Source: an uncultured Chromatiaceae bacterium
GTDB taxonomy: Bacteria > Pseudomonadota > Gammaproteobacteria > DRLM01
Length of the DNA stretch: 36,888 nucleotides
Assembly (NCBI GenBank): GCA_945787555.1
Contig: CALZJG010000056.1
Span: 1 to 36,888 of the forward strand
Direction of reading: 5' to 3'
Shown: piece after piece, positions 1-7,910 of the stretch
Layout: every line of letters begins with the position of its first letter
Position numbering within the stretch: the stretch's first letter is position 1
Translations under genes and position numbers: made by a program
Notes under the pieces: model-generated
What the model was told of the DNA's origin: nothing
Seen by the model: only the letters and a program-made list of their open reading frames with translations
Database searches by the model: none

Positions 1-929
1 GCGCCCCAACTCCAAACCCCGCCGTCCTTGGTCACCGCGAGTGTATGCGACTCACCGGCGGCGATGGCAGCGATGTCGCTCAGCCACGGCACCTGCACCG
101 GCGATAGACGATCGAGCGTGGTGCCGTCGCCCAATTGGCCATGGTTGTTTTCGCCCCAGGCCCACACCATCCCATCAGCCGTCAGCGCCAGGGAATGCGC
201 CTTGCCGGCGGCCACCGCCACGACGTTGTCGATGCCCAGCACCTGCACCGGGGTGGCGCTGTCATTCAAGCTGCCATCGCCCAATTGGCCGGCATAATTT
301 GCGCCCCAAGCCCACACCTTGCCGTCGGCGGTTGCGGCCAAGTTGTGCGCGTTGCCGCTGGCAACCGCGACAACATCCTCTAAGCCAGTGACGCTCTGAG
401 GTGCGCTGGGTCCGCTGCCCCAGGCCGACACGGTGCCATCTTCCGCTACGCGCAGTGATAGAGCGTCGCCCGCACTTGCCGACAGGGAGGCGGGCGGGAT
501 GCTCACAGTTCCGTCCGGCGGCGTGAAGAAAGAAGTGAAAATCAAGCCTTCGCTACGGCGCTCGATGCGCACGACATATTCCACGCCGGCGGTCAGTATC
601 GGTTCGACTCGCGCCACCTCCTGTGCGCCAGAGGGGACTTGCCCATGAGTGACGGGTGGGCTGATGGCATCGCTGAAAGTCTGGACACCCCATACCGGCG
701 TGGTTTGGTCGCTGCGGCGCATCACCGTCAATACCGCGATCGGCCCCACATTCCAGGAAAAAATGGGGTCGACGCCGGTTCCTACCTCCACCTGTGGCGC
801 GGTATTGCCGATCGACTCGGGTGGGATCAGTTCGGTGCCGTCGCTGAGGCAGCCGGCCAACGTCAGGGAAAGGGCGCAGGCTACCAGCCTGTTGAGGGCG
901 CGCCTATCATGAATAGATTGCTTGCTCAT
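1..929 (-). CDS. RCC1-repeat lipoprotein, 5' part only (runs off left edge)
   Basis: The minus strand reads open from an ATG at 929 to the window edge (309 codons seen). The N-terminus is a lipoprotein signal: a basic start, a hydrophobic stretch and the lipobox LAGC near residues 24-27, so the protein is probably lipidated and envelope-anchored. After about 130 residues without a recognised fold come repeats of about 50 residues, each with a WAWG or WSWG core and a GQLGDG motif. These are RCC1/ATS1-type beta-propeller blades, which in bacteria usually mediate protein binding at the surface; no partner is visible here. The missing 3' end should hold the remaining blades. A TATAAT hexamer ends only 4 bases before the ATG and no Shine-Dalgarno is seen, so the message may be leaderless or the true start may lie slightly downstream. 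The start is therefore uncertain; the family call is strong. Confidence 0.85.
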   Translation of the reverse strand, partial: MSKQSIHDRRALNRLVACALSLTLAGCLSDGTELIPPESIGNTAPQVEVGTGVDPIFSWNVGPIAVLTVMRRSDQTTPVWGVQTFSDAISPPVTHGQVPSGAQEVARVEPILTAGVEYVVRIERRSEGLIFTSFFTPPDGTVSIPPASLSASAGDALSLRVAEDGTVSAWGSGPSAPQSVTGLEDVVAVASGNAHNLAATADGKVWAWGANYAGQLGDGSLNDSATPVQVLGIDNVVAVAAGKAHSLALTADGMVWAWGENNHGQLGDGTTLDRLSPVQVPWLSDIAAIAAGESHTLAVTKDGGVWSWG

Positions 930-1267
930 AGTGATTATAACGGCTAGGCAGGTTGGAATCCGTAGAAACGAAGAAGCGTACCCACACAATAGAATATGGT
1001 ATCACAGGCGCTAGGTTTTGTTCCCCGCGCCTTGTTGCAGCGAGTCAACTAGACCGAGCCCGACTGGACCTTCCAGCTTCCCCACTCTGGGGATATTGGC
1101 GGCGCCATCGCTGAGCCGGACATGTCGACCACACCTATCCCTCGAGCCTACCAGGCTCCGGCTGAGAACAGGTCCTCTTGTACCTATTCCGGCTCGCAAG
1201 GCGCAATGTCCCTCCTCATGACTGCAAGGGCCCGAGTTGCTTTGTTGCCAGGTTCGTATGGACACCG

Positions 1268-1296
1268 TTGACCTATGAATACAGCTTGTCTAAGCT
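1268..1296 (+). promoter_or_regulatory. Putative promoter of the TetR-acyltransferase operon
   Basis: TTGACC at 1268-1273 and TAAGCT at 1291-1296 are separated by 17 bases. The -35 is good and the -10 is weak (3 of 6). The -10 lies inside the dyad CAGCTT-N4-AAGCTG, so a regulator bound there would block RNA polymerase. Confidence 0.4.
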
Positions 1297-1310
1297 GCTA
1301 AGGATTATTC

Positions 1311-1323
1311 TGAACGGTGTTCA
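1311..1323. promoter_or_regulatory. Putative TetR operator (TGAAC-GGT-GTTCA)
   Basis: A perfect 5-bp inverted repeat with a 3-bp spacer sits 10 bases before the TetR start codon, just downstream of the predicted transcription start. TetR-family repressors commonly bind such dyads next to their own gene. Autoregulation is inferred from position and symmetry only. Confidence 0.45.
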
Positions 1324-1333
1324 ATACCGATTC

Positions 1334-1948
1334 ATGGGGCGTCGCAACGAACATAGTCGCGCAGAGCTGCGGGCGTTGGCAGTGCAGGCCGCCGCCGAGT
1401 TGGTGAGTGTCGAGGGATTGCCGGGTATGAGCGCGCGTAAGGTGGCCGCCGAAATCGGTTACACGGTGGGGAGCCTGTATCTGGTGTTCCGCAATCTCGA
1501 TGAGTTGCTGCTGCAGGTCAACGGCCGCACCTTGGATGCTTTACATGAGGCTCTGAGCCGATCAGTGGCGGCGTGCGAACCGGGTGAGAGGGCCATTGTC
1601 GCGCTCGCAAATGCTTATGTTCGATATGCGCGTTCGCAGCCTGGTTTGTGGGACGCGGTGTTTCAGTTGCGCTTGCCTGCAGGCGAGGTGTTTCCGGTGT
1701 GGTATGAGGAAAAGATCCAGCGCATCTTCGCATTGGTGGAACATGCGCTACGGCGGTGTGCGCCGCATAAATCCAACGCCGATGTGACGATCGCTGCGCG
1801 CGCTTTGTGGGGCGGGGTGCACGGTGTGTGTACCTTGGCGCACACCGGCAAACTCGCCTTGGGCGGTCGACAGACCGTAGAGGCGTTGGTGGAATCCTTG
1901 GTCGATAATTATCTACGCGGCTGGCGCGCATCATGCGGGAGATTATAA
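1334..1948 (+). CDS. TetR/AcrR-family transcriptional regulator
   Basis: This is a 204-residue protein of normal TetR length. The N-terminal helix-turn-helix (about residues 10-55) shows the typical run GLPGMSARKVAAEIG followed by GSLYLVFRNLDELL; the C-terminal half would be the ligand and dimer domain. The ATG at 1334 was chosen because the TetR fold begins there. The open frame extends upstream to a TTG at 1178, but that extension is not family-like and overlaps the promoter and operator candidates. No strong Shine-Dalgarno is visible. Its stop overlaps the start of the acyltransferase gene (TAATG), so the two are translationally coupled and the regulator probably controls that operon. Fatty-acid regulators such as FabR and DesT also belong to TetR, which fits the neighbour, but the ligand is unknown. 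Confidence 0.85.
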   Translation: MGRRNEHSRAELRALAVQAAAELVSVEGLPGMSARKVAAEIGYTVGSLYLVFRNLDELLLQVNGRTLDALHEALSRSVAACEPGERAIVALANAYVRYARSQPGLWDAVFQLRLPAGEVFPVWYEEKIQRIFALVEHALRRCAPHKSNADVTIAARALWGGVHGVCTLAHTGKLALGGRQTVEALVESLVDNYLRGWRASCGRL

Positions 1949-4131
1949 TGAATACCATCAAGGAGATGGTGCGCTGGTTGCTGACGCGCTTGTACGCTGT
2001 CGAGATCAAGGGGTTGGAGCATTACCGCCAGGCAGGCGAGCGGGTGCTTATCATTGCCAATCACAGTTCGTATCTCGACCCGGTTTTGTTGTTCGCTTTC
2101 TTTCCCGACAAGCTCACCTTCGCAGTCAATTCCCGTATGGCCCAGGCCTGGTGGGTGCGGCTCGGTTTGGCCTTTGTGAATTTCGTCGCCATGGATCCCG
2201 CCAATCCGCTGTCGTTGAAAAAAATGGTTCGTCAATTGCGCGCGGGACACAAGGCGGTGATCTTTCCCGAAGGGCGCATGACCGTAACCGGCGCCTTGAT
2301 GAAGGTCTATCAAGGTCCGGGTATGGTGGCGGAGCGATCCGGGGCGGCCATGTTGCCGGTGCGTATCGACGGGGCGCAATACACGCCGTTCTCGCATTTG
2401 CGGGGGAGGGTGCGTATTCGTTGGTTTCCCAAGATCACGCTCAATATCCTGCCGCCGCGGGCGTTGGCGGTGCCTGCTTCTCTACGTGGACGCGCGCGCC
2501 GCGATGCGGCCGGACAGATGCTGTCCGACATCATGACGGAAATGATGTTCGAGACCACGGGCTATCGCGATACTCTGTTGCATGCCTTGCTCGATGCGCG
2601 CCGCATCCACGGCGGCGCGCATGTGGTGGTGGAAGACATCGAACGGCGACCGCTGACCTACAATCAGTTGTTGACGCGGATGTTCGTGTTGGGTGAGGGG
2701 GTCGCCCGCGACACGCGCGCGGGCGCGCGCGTCGGCGTCTTGCTGCCCAATGCTGTCGGCACAGTGGCGATCTTCCTGGCGCTGCATGCCCAAGGACGCA
2801 TCCCCGCCATGCTGAATTACAGCGCGGGCGCGCGCGGCCTGCTGGCGGCGCTGCGGGCGGCGGACTTGCGCGTCATCTACACCTCGCGTCAATTTGTGGC
2901 TGCGGCCAAGTTGGAGCGTGCCATGACGCGCTTGGCCCAGCGCGTGCGTATTATCTACCTTGAGGACGTGCTGGCCGGCGTCACACTGCCGCAGCGCGTG
3001 CGCAGCTGGGTTGCGGCGCGTTTTGCGCATACCGCCTTGCAGCACCCTTGCAGGCATATCCAGCCCGACGACCCGGCGGTAGTGTTGTTCACGTCTGGTT
3101 CCGAAGGTGCCCCCAAAGGCGTGGTGTTGTCGCATGCAAATCTACTCGCCAATCACGCTCAGCTGGCTTCGCGCTTCGCCTTTAGCGCCCAGGACGTGAT
3201 ACTCAATGTGCTGCCCATGTTTCATTCCTTCGGACTCAGTGCCGCCACATTGCTTCCTTTGTTCTCAGGCATGAAGACATTTCTTTATCCCACGCCTTTG
3301 CACTATCGCATCATTCCCGAGATCGCATACGATGTGAATGCGACGATTTTGTTCGGCACCAATACCTTTCTCGCCGCTTATGCGTGTCACGCCCATCCCT
3401 ATGATTTCTACAGCTTGCGCTATGTGTTTGCCGGCGCCGAACGTTTGCACATGGAGACGCGTCGGGTATGGAGTGAGAAGTTTGGGTTGCGTTTGTTCGA
3501 GGGCTACGGCGCCACCGAGACTGCGCCGGTGCTGGCGGTCAATACACCCATGGATTATCGCGCCGGCAGCGTGGGTCGCCTGCTGCCGGGTGTGGAGCAT
3601 CACTTGGTCGCGGTGCCCGGTATTGAAGAGGGGGGGCGCTTGGAAGTGCGCGGCCCCAATGTGATGCTGGGTTATCTTCATGCCGAGCAACCCGGTGTGC
3701 TGGCGCCCGCCACCGCCCTGCGTGGGACGGGTTGGTATGACACCGGCGATATCGTGGCTATCGATACTGACGGTTATGTGTGGATCAAGGGTCGCGCCCA
3801 GCGTTACGCCGAGGTCGGCGGTGAAATGGTGTCGCTGGCGCAGGTCGAGGCCTTGGCCGGGCGGATCTGGCCCGCCGCCACCCATGCGGCCGTGATGGTT
3901 CCTATAGCCAATACAGGCGAACAAGTCATATTGCTCACCACCGAAGTACAGGCTGAATGCGCGCGCCTACATGAGCAAGCGCGGGCCGAGGGCCTCGCAG
4001 AAATCAATGTGCCACAGCGCGTGGTGAGCGTGCCTGAGCTGCCCTTGTCAGGCAGCGGCAAGGTCGATTACAGCGCGGCGCGGCGTTGCATCGAGGCGAG
4101 TTTGCGCGAGCGCTGGGAGGCGACTGGGTGA
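1948..4131 (+). CDS. Aas-like bifunctional lysophospholipid acyltransferase / acyl-ACP synthetase
   Basis: This 727-residue protein joins a PlsC-type acyltransferase to an AMP-binding acyl-activating domain, the architecture of Aas (2-acyl-glycerophosphoethanolamine acyltransferase/acyl-ACP synthetase). The catalytic H(X)4D box NHSSYLD is at residues 38-44 and the glycerolipid-binding FPEGR at 106-110. The AMP-binding half has the P-loop FTSGSEGAPKG (381-391), GYGATE (519-524), YDTGD (597-601) and the catalytic lysine in GSGK (K705). It should re-acylate lysophospholipids at the inner membrane with fatty acids activated by its own second domain. The ATG at 1948 is preferred over an upstream in-frame ATG because GGAG lies 7 bases before it. 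In Escherichia coli aas neighbours the lysophospholipid flippase gene lplT; no LplT is seen here. Confidence 0.88.
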   Translation: MNTIKEMVRWLLTRLYAVEIKGLEHYRQAGERVLIIANHSSYLDPVLLFAFFPDKLTFAVNSRMAQAWWVRLGLAFVNFVAMDPANPLSLKKMVRQLRAGHKAVIFPEGRMTVTGALMKVYQGPGMVAERSGAAMLPVRIDGAQYTPFSHLRGRVRIRWFPKITLNILPPRALAVPASLRGRARRDAAGQMLSDIMTEMMFETTGYRDTLLHALLDARRIHGGAHVVVEDIERRPLTYNQLLTRMFVLGEGVARDTRAGARVGVLLPNAVGTVAIFLALHAQGRIPAMLNYSAGARGLLAALRAADLRVIYTSRQFVAAAKLERAMTRLAQRVRIIYLEDVLAGVTLPQRVRSWVAARFAHTALQHPCRHIQPDDPAVVLFTSGSEGAPKGVVLSHANLLANHAQLASRFAFSAQDVILNVLPMFHSFGLSAATLLPLFSGMKTFLYPTPLHYRIIPEIAYDVNATILFGTNTFLAAYACHAHPYDFYSLRYVFAGAERLHMETRRVWSEKFGLRLFEGYGATETAPVLAVNTPMDYRAGSVGRLLPGVEHHLVAVPGIEEGGRLEVRGPNVMLGYLHAEQPGVLAPATALRGTGWYDTGDIVAIDTDGYVWIKGRAQRYAEVGGEMVSLAQVEALAGRIWPAATHAAVMVPIANTGEQVILLTTEVQAECARLHEQARAEGLAEINVPQRVVSVPELPLSGSGKVDYSAARRCIEASLRERWEATG

Positions 4132-5360
4132 AGCGACGTGGCGTGCTTGGCTTGCTAGGCGCGGGTATGGCGAGCGCCGCCGGTTGGCGTTGGTGGCCGG
4201 ATGAAGGCGTATGGAATCCGTGTGTCGACCCGGCTCTTCCCGCCGAGTTGGCTGCACATGCGCTGCTACAGACGGCCTGGGCGGGTTTGGATATGGCGGC
4301 GGTGTGGGACATGCACGTGCATTTGATCGGCGTGGGCGATGGCGACAGCGGTATTTGGCTGAATCCCACTATGCGCAGCGGCTGGCATCCTCTGGAATTC
4401 ACCCAGTTCAAGTTTTATCTCAACGCCGCTTGCACTGCCGACAATGGCGATGTGGACCGCGCTTATGTGCGGCGATTGGACGCGCTCATCGAGGGGTTTC
4501 CGCCCGGCGTGAAATTCATGTTATTGGCGTTCGATTATCACTATGACGAGCGTGGCGAGCGGGTCGAGGCCTTGAGTCCATTTCACACCCCCAATGATTA
4601 TGCGGCGCGGGTGGCGGCGAGTCGGCCCGAGCGTTACGAATGGATCGCCTCCATACATCCCTATCGCAACGATGCCGTGGAGGCCTTGGAATGGGCGGTG
4701 AGTCACGGCGCGCGGGCGGTGAAGTGGTTGCCGCCGGCGCAAGGCATGGATCCCGCCTCACCTCTGTGTGACCGTTTCTATGCGGCCTTGGCGCGTCACG
4801 ACCTGCCCTTGCTCAGTCACGTCGGCGACGAACACGCCGTGCAAGGCGGCGCGGCGCAGGCATTGGGCAATCCCCTACGCCTGCGTCGCGCCTTGGAGCA
4901 GGGCGTGCGCGTGATCTTGGCGCATTGTGCGACGCAAGGCCGAGGCGTGGATTTGGACCGTGGCGCCGCTGCGTCGCGCGTGGACAATTTCGCTTTGTTT
5001 GCGCGCCTGATGGATGATGCTGACTATGTGGGGCGGCTGTATGGCGATGTCTCTGCCATGACGCAAATCAATCGCGCCGGCCCCTACCTTAAAACGCTGC
5101 TGGAGCGTGACGATTGGCATGGGCGCCTGCTCAACGGATCCGATTATCCCTTGCCCGGCGTGATGCCGTTGTTCTCGTTGCGCGCCTTGGCGCGCGAAGA
5201 GTTCATCAGTGAGGAGCAAGCACAGGTGTGTTCGGCGTTGCGGCGGCATAATCCGTTGTTATTCGATTTTGTATTGAAGCGCGCCTTGCGTGCGGGCGGG
5301 CGCGGTTTCGCCAAGGAAGTTTTTGCAACGAGGCGCGTGTTCGAACGAATTGGCGAATAA
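4128..5360 (+). CDS. Amidohydrolase-family (TIM-barrel) metal hydrolase with Tat-like signal
   Basis: This 410-residue protein starts at a GTG overlapping the previous stop (GTGA), with GGAGG 7 bases upstream. The N-terminus KRRGVLGLLGAG is twin-arginine-like, so export to the periplasm is likely. The catalytic barrel shows the amidohydrolase-2 metal ligands in order: DMHVH (H63, H65), a histidine in SHVGDEH (H231), a histidine in AHC (H266) and the aspartate of NGSDYP (D339). The family includes decarboxylases and lactone or amide hydrolases, often with one metal; the substrate cannot be told. Overlap with the acyltransferase gene suggests a role linked to envelope lipid turnover, but that is inference. 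Confidence 0.8.
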   Translation: MKRRGVLGLLGAGMASAAGWRWWPDEGVWNPCVDPALPAELAAHALLQTAWAGLDMAAVWDMHVHLIGVGDGDSGIWLNPTMRSGWHPLEFTQFKFYLNAACTADNGDVDRAYVRRLDALIEGFPPGVKFMLLAFDYHYDERGERVEALSPFHTPNDYAARVAASRPERYEWIASIHPYRNDAVEALEWAVSHGARAVKWLPPAQGMDPASPLCDRFYAALARHDLPLLSHVGDEHAVQGGAAQALGNPLRLRRALEQGVRVILAHCATQGRGVDLDRGAAASRVDNFALFARLMDDADYVGRLYGDVSAMTQINRAGPYLKTLLERDDWHGRLLNGSDYPLPGVMPLFSLRALAREEFISEEQAQVCSALRRHNPLLFDFVLKRALRAGGRGFAKEVFATRRVFERIGE

Positions 5361-5390
5361 ACTCTACGACAATTTTTTTTGACTTTCGAA

Positions 5391-5449
5391 GGCTAGGGTG
5401 GCGAGGCAATGTCGGCGCAACCTCGGCATGCTACCTTCCACCCTAAGCC
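5391..5449 (+). promoter_or_regulatory. Structured leader / long stem-loop before the MFS gene
   Basis: GGCTAGGGTGG (5391-5401) pairs with CCACCCTAAGCC (5438-5449) with a single bulged A. An inner hairpin, CGAGG (5402-5406) with CCTCG (5421-5425), is stacked directly on the left arm. A run of eight T lies just upstream at about 5373-5380. The element fills most of the gap between the amidohydrolase and the transporter. It matches no riboswitch consensus I can recall. It could be a cis-regulatory RNA, an RNA-processing site or a small inverted-repeat element. Confidence 0.45.
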
Positions 5450-5507
5450 TGCAGGCGCGAGGGAGTATCAAGGATGATGCAAACGGGACTCACGGCAAGG
5501 TATCAGC

Positions 5508-6788
5508 ATGGATAGAAAGAAAGTCGTTTCTTGGGCCTTGTACGATTGGGCCAACTCGGCCTTCGCGACCACGGTGATGGCCGGCTTCTTTCCCGTGTTC
5601 TTCAAGAATTATTGGAGCGCGGGTGTCGCGGCTACTGAGAGCACCTTTCGTTTAGGATTGGCCAACTCCATCGCCAGCTTGGTGATCGTGGCCTTGGCGC
5701 CCTTGCTCGGCGCTATCGCCGATCGTGGCAGCGCGCGCAAGAAATTCCTATTCTTCTTCACCGCCATGGGAGTGGTGATGACCGGGGCGCTGTATTTCGT
5801 GCAGCAAGGTGATTGGGTGTTGGCGGTGGCTTTGTATGTGTTGGCGTCCATCGGCTTTTCCGGCGGTAACGTTTTCTATGATGCGTTGATCATGTTGGTG
5901 GCACGCGAAGAGAAAATGGATGTCGTGTCGGCGCTGGGTTATGCGTTGGGCTATCTTGGCGGGGGAGTGCTGTTCGCCGTCAATGTGGCCATGACCTTGT
6001 GGCCGGAGCGTTTCGGTTTGGCCGGTGGCGCCGAGGCGGTGCAAGTGTCATTCGTGATGGTGGCGATTTGGTGGGCGCTGTTTTCCATCCCGGTGTGGTT
6101 GTTCGTTCCGGAACCCCGACCCACAGTGGCGCCGAGTTTGGGTACCACCATCACGGGCGGCTTGCGGCAGTTGCGCGCGACTTTTCGCGAGATCCGCCGC
6201 CTCAAGGTCGTGTTCACCTTTCTCATCGCCTATTGGTGTTACATCGACGCGGTGGACACGATCATCCGCATGGCGATCGATTACGGCTTATCGTTGGGCT
6301 TCGATGTCAACAATCTCATCGTCGCCTTGCTCATCACCCAATTCGTCGGCTTTCCCGCCGCGCTGGTATTCGGCAAGATTGGCGAGCGGTTTGGGGCCAA
6401 GAGCGGGCTGTATGTCGCCATCGCCGTGTACATCGGTGTGACACTTTGGGCCATGACCATGGATAGGGTGGTGGAGTTCTATGTGTTGGCGGCGGTGATC
6501 GGCTTGGTGCAGGGCGGCGTGCAATCTTTGAGTCGATCGCTGTATGCGCGTCTTATCCCGCCGGGCAAAGCGGCGGAGTTCTTCGGTTTCTATAACATGC
6601 TGGGTAAGTTCGCGGCGGTGTTGGGGCCGTTGTTGATGGGCGTGGTGGGCGTGCTCACCGACAGCACCCGCTGGTCGTTGGCGGCGGTGGTGGTGCTGTT
6701 CGTGATCGGTGCGGTGGTGTTGTATTTCGTCGACGAGCAAGAAGGCCGCCGCATGGCCCGGGTCTTGGACGTCGCCATCAAACCTTGA
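5508..6788 (+). CDS. UMF1-family MFS transporter
   Basis: This 426-residue integral membrane protein has about 12 hydrophobic segments. It begins with the signature KKVVSWALYDWANSAFATTV, characteristic of the UMF1 (Atg22-like) branch of the major facilitator superfamily. A basic loop in the middle separates the two six-helix halves. Bacterial UMF1 members are secondary transporters of mostly unknown substrate; the yeast relative exports amino acids from the vacuole. AAGG lies about 8 bases before the ATG. It is not an LplT-type flippase despite lying near the aas-like gene. Its 3' end overlaps the convergent small gene by 11 bp. Confidence 0.85.
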   Translation: MDRKKVVSWALYDWANSAFATTVMAGFFPVFFKNYWSAGVAATESTFRLGLANSIASLVIVALAPLLGAIADRGSARKKFLFFFTAMGVVMTGALYFVQQGDWVLAVALYVLASIGFSGGNVFYDALIMLVAREEKMDVVSALGYALGYLGGGVLFAVNVAMTLWPERFGLAGGAEAVQVSFVMVAIWWALFSIPVWLFVPEPRPTVAPSLGTTITGGLRQLRATFREIRRLKVVFTFLIAYWCYIDAVDTIIRMAIDYGLSLGFDVNNLIVALLITQFVGFPAALVFGKIGERFGAKSGLYVAIAVYIGVTLWAMTMDRVVEFYVLAAVIGLVQGGVQSLSRSLYARLIPPGKAAEFFGFYNMLGKFAAVLGPLLMGVVGVLTDSTRWSLAAVVVLFVIGAVVLYFVDEQEGRRMARVLDVAIKP

Positions 6789-7035
6789 TATCGATGAGCG
6801 TCCCTAAGGTCTCGTGGGTGATTGCCAAGGCTTGGGCCGAGGCTTCCACCTGCAAATGCTGTTGCTGCAATTCCACCAGCGGTTGCCAGACGGCGACCTT
6901 CGGTTGCACGTGGGCGGCGGGATCGGCGCTGTTGACTGACTGAGCACTGGCAATAGTCGCGGCGTTCCGTTGCAGGCCGGTGATTCCCTTCTGGATGCCC
7001 GCCATCGCGCTGTTGAGGGCGGAATGGATTTTCAT
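6778..7035 (-). CDS. Small protein resembling flagellar rod/hook protein termini
   Basis: This 85-residue protein starts with MKIHSALNSAMAGIQKGI and ends with QVEASAQALAITHETLGTLI. The N-terminal helix with GIQ and the C-terminal QVEASA...TLGTLIDI pattern resemble the coiled-coil ends of flagellar rod, hook and hook-associated proteins (FlgC, FlgE, FlgK), joined by a short proline-containing linker. Such mini proteins are conserved hypotheticals in flagellated Proteobacteria. No other flagellar gene is in the window, so function is unproven. It is convergent with the MFS gene and divergent from the amidase-like gene, and only a weak GGTGAT precedes the ATG. Confidence 0.6.
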   Translation of the reverse strand: MKIHSALNSAMAGIQKGITGLQRNAATIASAQSVNSADPAAHVQPKVAVWQPLVELQQQHLQVEASAQALAITHETLGTLIDIKV

Positions 7036-7093
7036 GGATCACCGTTGTTGGATGGGCGCACTTGTCTAGTGTATCGGCCGCGCGCCGGTCGGC

Positions 7094-7121
7094 TTGACGG
7101 CGCCCGGAGGCGGCGTAGAGT
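7094..7121 (+). promoter_or_regulatory. Putative sigma-70 promoter for the amidase-like gene
   Basis: TTGACG (7094-7099) and TAGAGT (7116-7121) are 16 bases apart. The leader to the ATG at 7156 would be short and carries a purine-rich ribosome site (AAGGGGG). Confidence 0.45.
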
Positions 7122-7155
7122 GGTGATGGGCCACTGACTAGGGAAGGGGGCGGTC

Positions 7156-7908
7156 ATGTATCAGGTCAAATTCTACAAGGGTGATTATTTGGAGCGCCAA
7201 CGTGCCGCTAACGCCGACGGTTGCGTGGCCTATGTCGAACAGCACTTCAATAGCTGCGGCGATCCGGCGGTCAATTACACGCTGGTCATCACCGGTGCCA
7301 ATGCCTCACAGACCAGCCGCAATTGGGGGCGTTGGTACGCGTCCGCGATGGCGCGCGAGTTCTCGCTGCCGGTGGGCGGCGATCAAGGCATCATGGTGGG
7401 GGGCTACAATGGACGCGGCGATTTCAATTTGCGTTACACGCGCATGCCGGCTTTGTTGTTGGAGCCGCTGTTCGCTAGCAATCCTCAGCATGCGGAATGG
7501 TTGCGTTCGGAGGCGGGGCAGACGCACTTGGCCCGCATCCTCTGCGAAAGCATCCAGCGTTTCTTTCAAGACGGCGTTTTGATCGGTTTCAGCGTCGGAC
7601 ACAAATACAAAACTACCCGTAGCAACGATCGTGGTTGCGGGGTGTGCGGCGGTGGCTGGGAGGCCGATTACGCCGAGGCCGTACTAAATAAGACCCAGGC
7701 GCTGTTGGAAGAGGTGGAGGCGGTGCAGGAAGAACGTCTGGTGCAGGTCATGGACGGTGACAAGGTACTGTGGGATTTGGCCATCGATCCCGATGCGGAG
7801 ATCGCCTGGGACGAAGTGCGCGGTGTGTTGCGCATCAATCAACCGCAGGTCGGCGCCAGCCAACCGGAAGTGGCGACTCGTCGCCGGAAGCGGAGGAGTA
7901 GTCGTTGA
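7156..7908 (+). CDS. Amidase_3-like conserved protein (N-acetylmuramoyl-L-alanine amidase fold, divergent)
   Basis: This 250-residue protein has no signal peptide. Parts match the N-acetylmuramoyl-L-alanine amidase_3 fold: VEQHFNS (H30) resembles the zinc-binding HxN motif, and LLLEPLFASNPQHAEWL (E103) resembles the VEVGFISNPEE segment with the catalytic glutamate. The usual first zinc motif, DPGHGG, is absent because the protein begins directly at the second strand. A second part (about 150-250) holds GFSVGHKYKTT, a CGVCGGG run, and a tail ending in RRRKRRSSR. The family is a conserved hypothetical one as I recall it; enzymatic activity on peptidoglycan is uncertain. It is convergent with the tRNA gene 3 bp downstream. 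Confidence 0.6.
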   Translation: MYQVKFYKGDYLERQRAANADGCVAYVEQHFNSCGDPAVNYTLVITGANASQTSRNWGRWYASAMAREFSLPVGGDQGIMVGGYNGRGDFNLRYTRMPALLLEPLFASNPQHAEWLRSEAGQTHLARILCESIQRFFQDGVLIGFSVGHKYKTTRSNDRGCGVCGGGWEADYAEAVLNKTQALLEEVEAVQEERLVQVMDGDKVLWDLAIDPDAEIAWDEVRGVLRINQPQVGASQPEVATRRRKRRSSR

Positions 7909-7910
7909 AA

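Larger units (their letters stand above)
930..1333. other. 404-bp non-coding stretch between divergent genes
   Basis: I see no convincing gene here. The short open frames lack a ribosome site and family features. The stretch contains several small perfect dyads: CCCCA-CTC-TGGGG at 1080-1092, GAGCCT-ACC-AGGCTC at 1144-1158, CAGCTT-GTCT-AAGCTG at 1282-1297 and TGAAC-GGT-GTTCA at 1311-1323. The last two lie over and just after a possible promoter for the TetR gene. The first two are not followed by T runs and do not look like terminators. Confidence 0.5.

Noticed and set aside
1171-1185. Short resemblance (GGTCCTCTTGTAC) to the reverse complement of a 23S rRNA segment
   Set aside because: The match ends after about 13 bases with a mismatch, and flanking sequence does not follow 23S rRNA.
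1011-1265. 84-codon minus-strand open frame in the RCC1-TetR gap
   Set aside because: It has no ribosome site and no family features, and lies opposite dyads and the TetR promoter region.
5508-6788. MFS gene as the lysophospholipid flippase LplT
   Set aside because: The N-terminal signature VSWALYDWANSAFATTV belongs to UMF1, and the gene is separated from the aas-like gene by the amidohydrolase.
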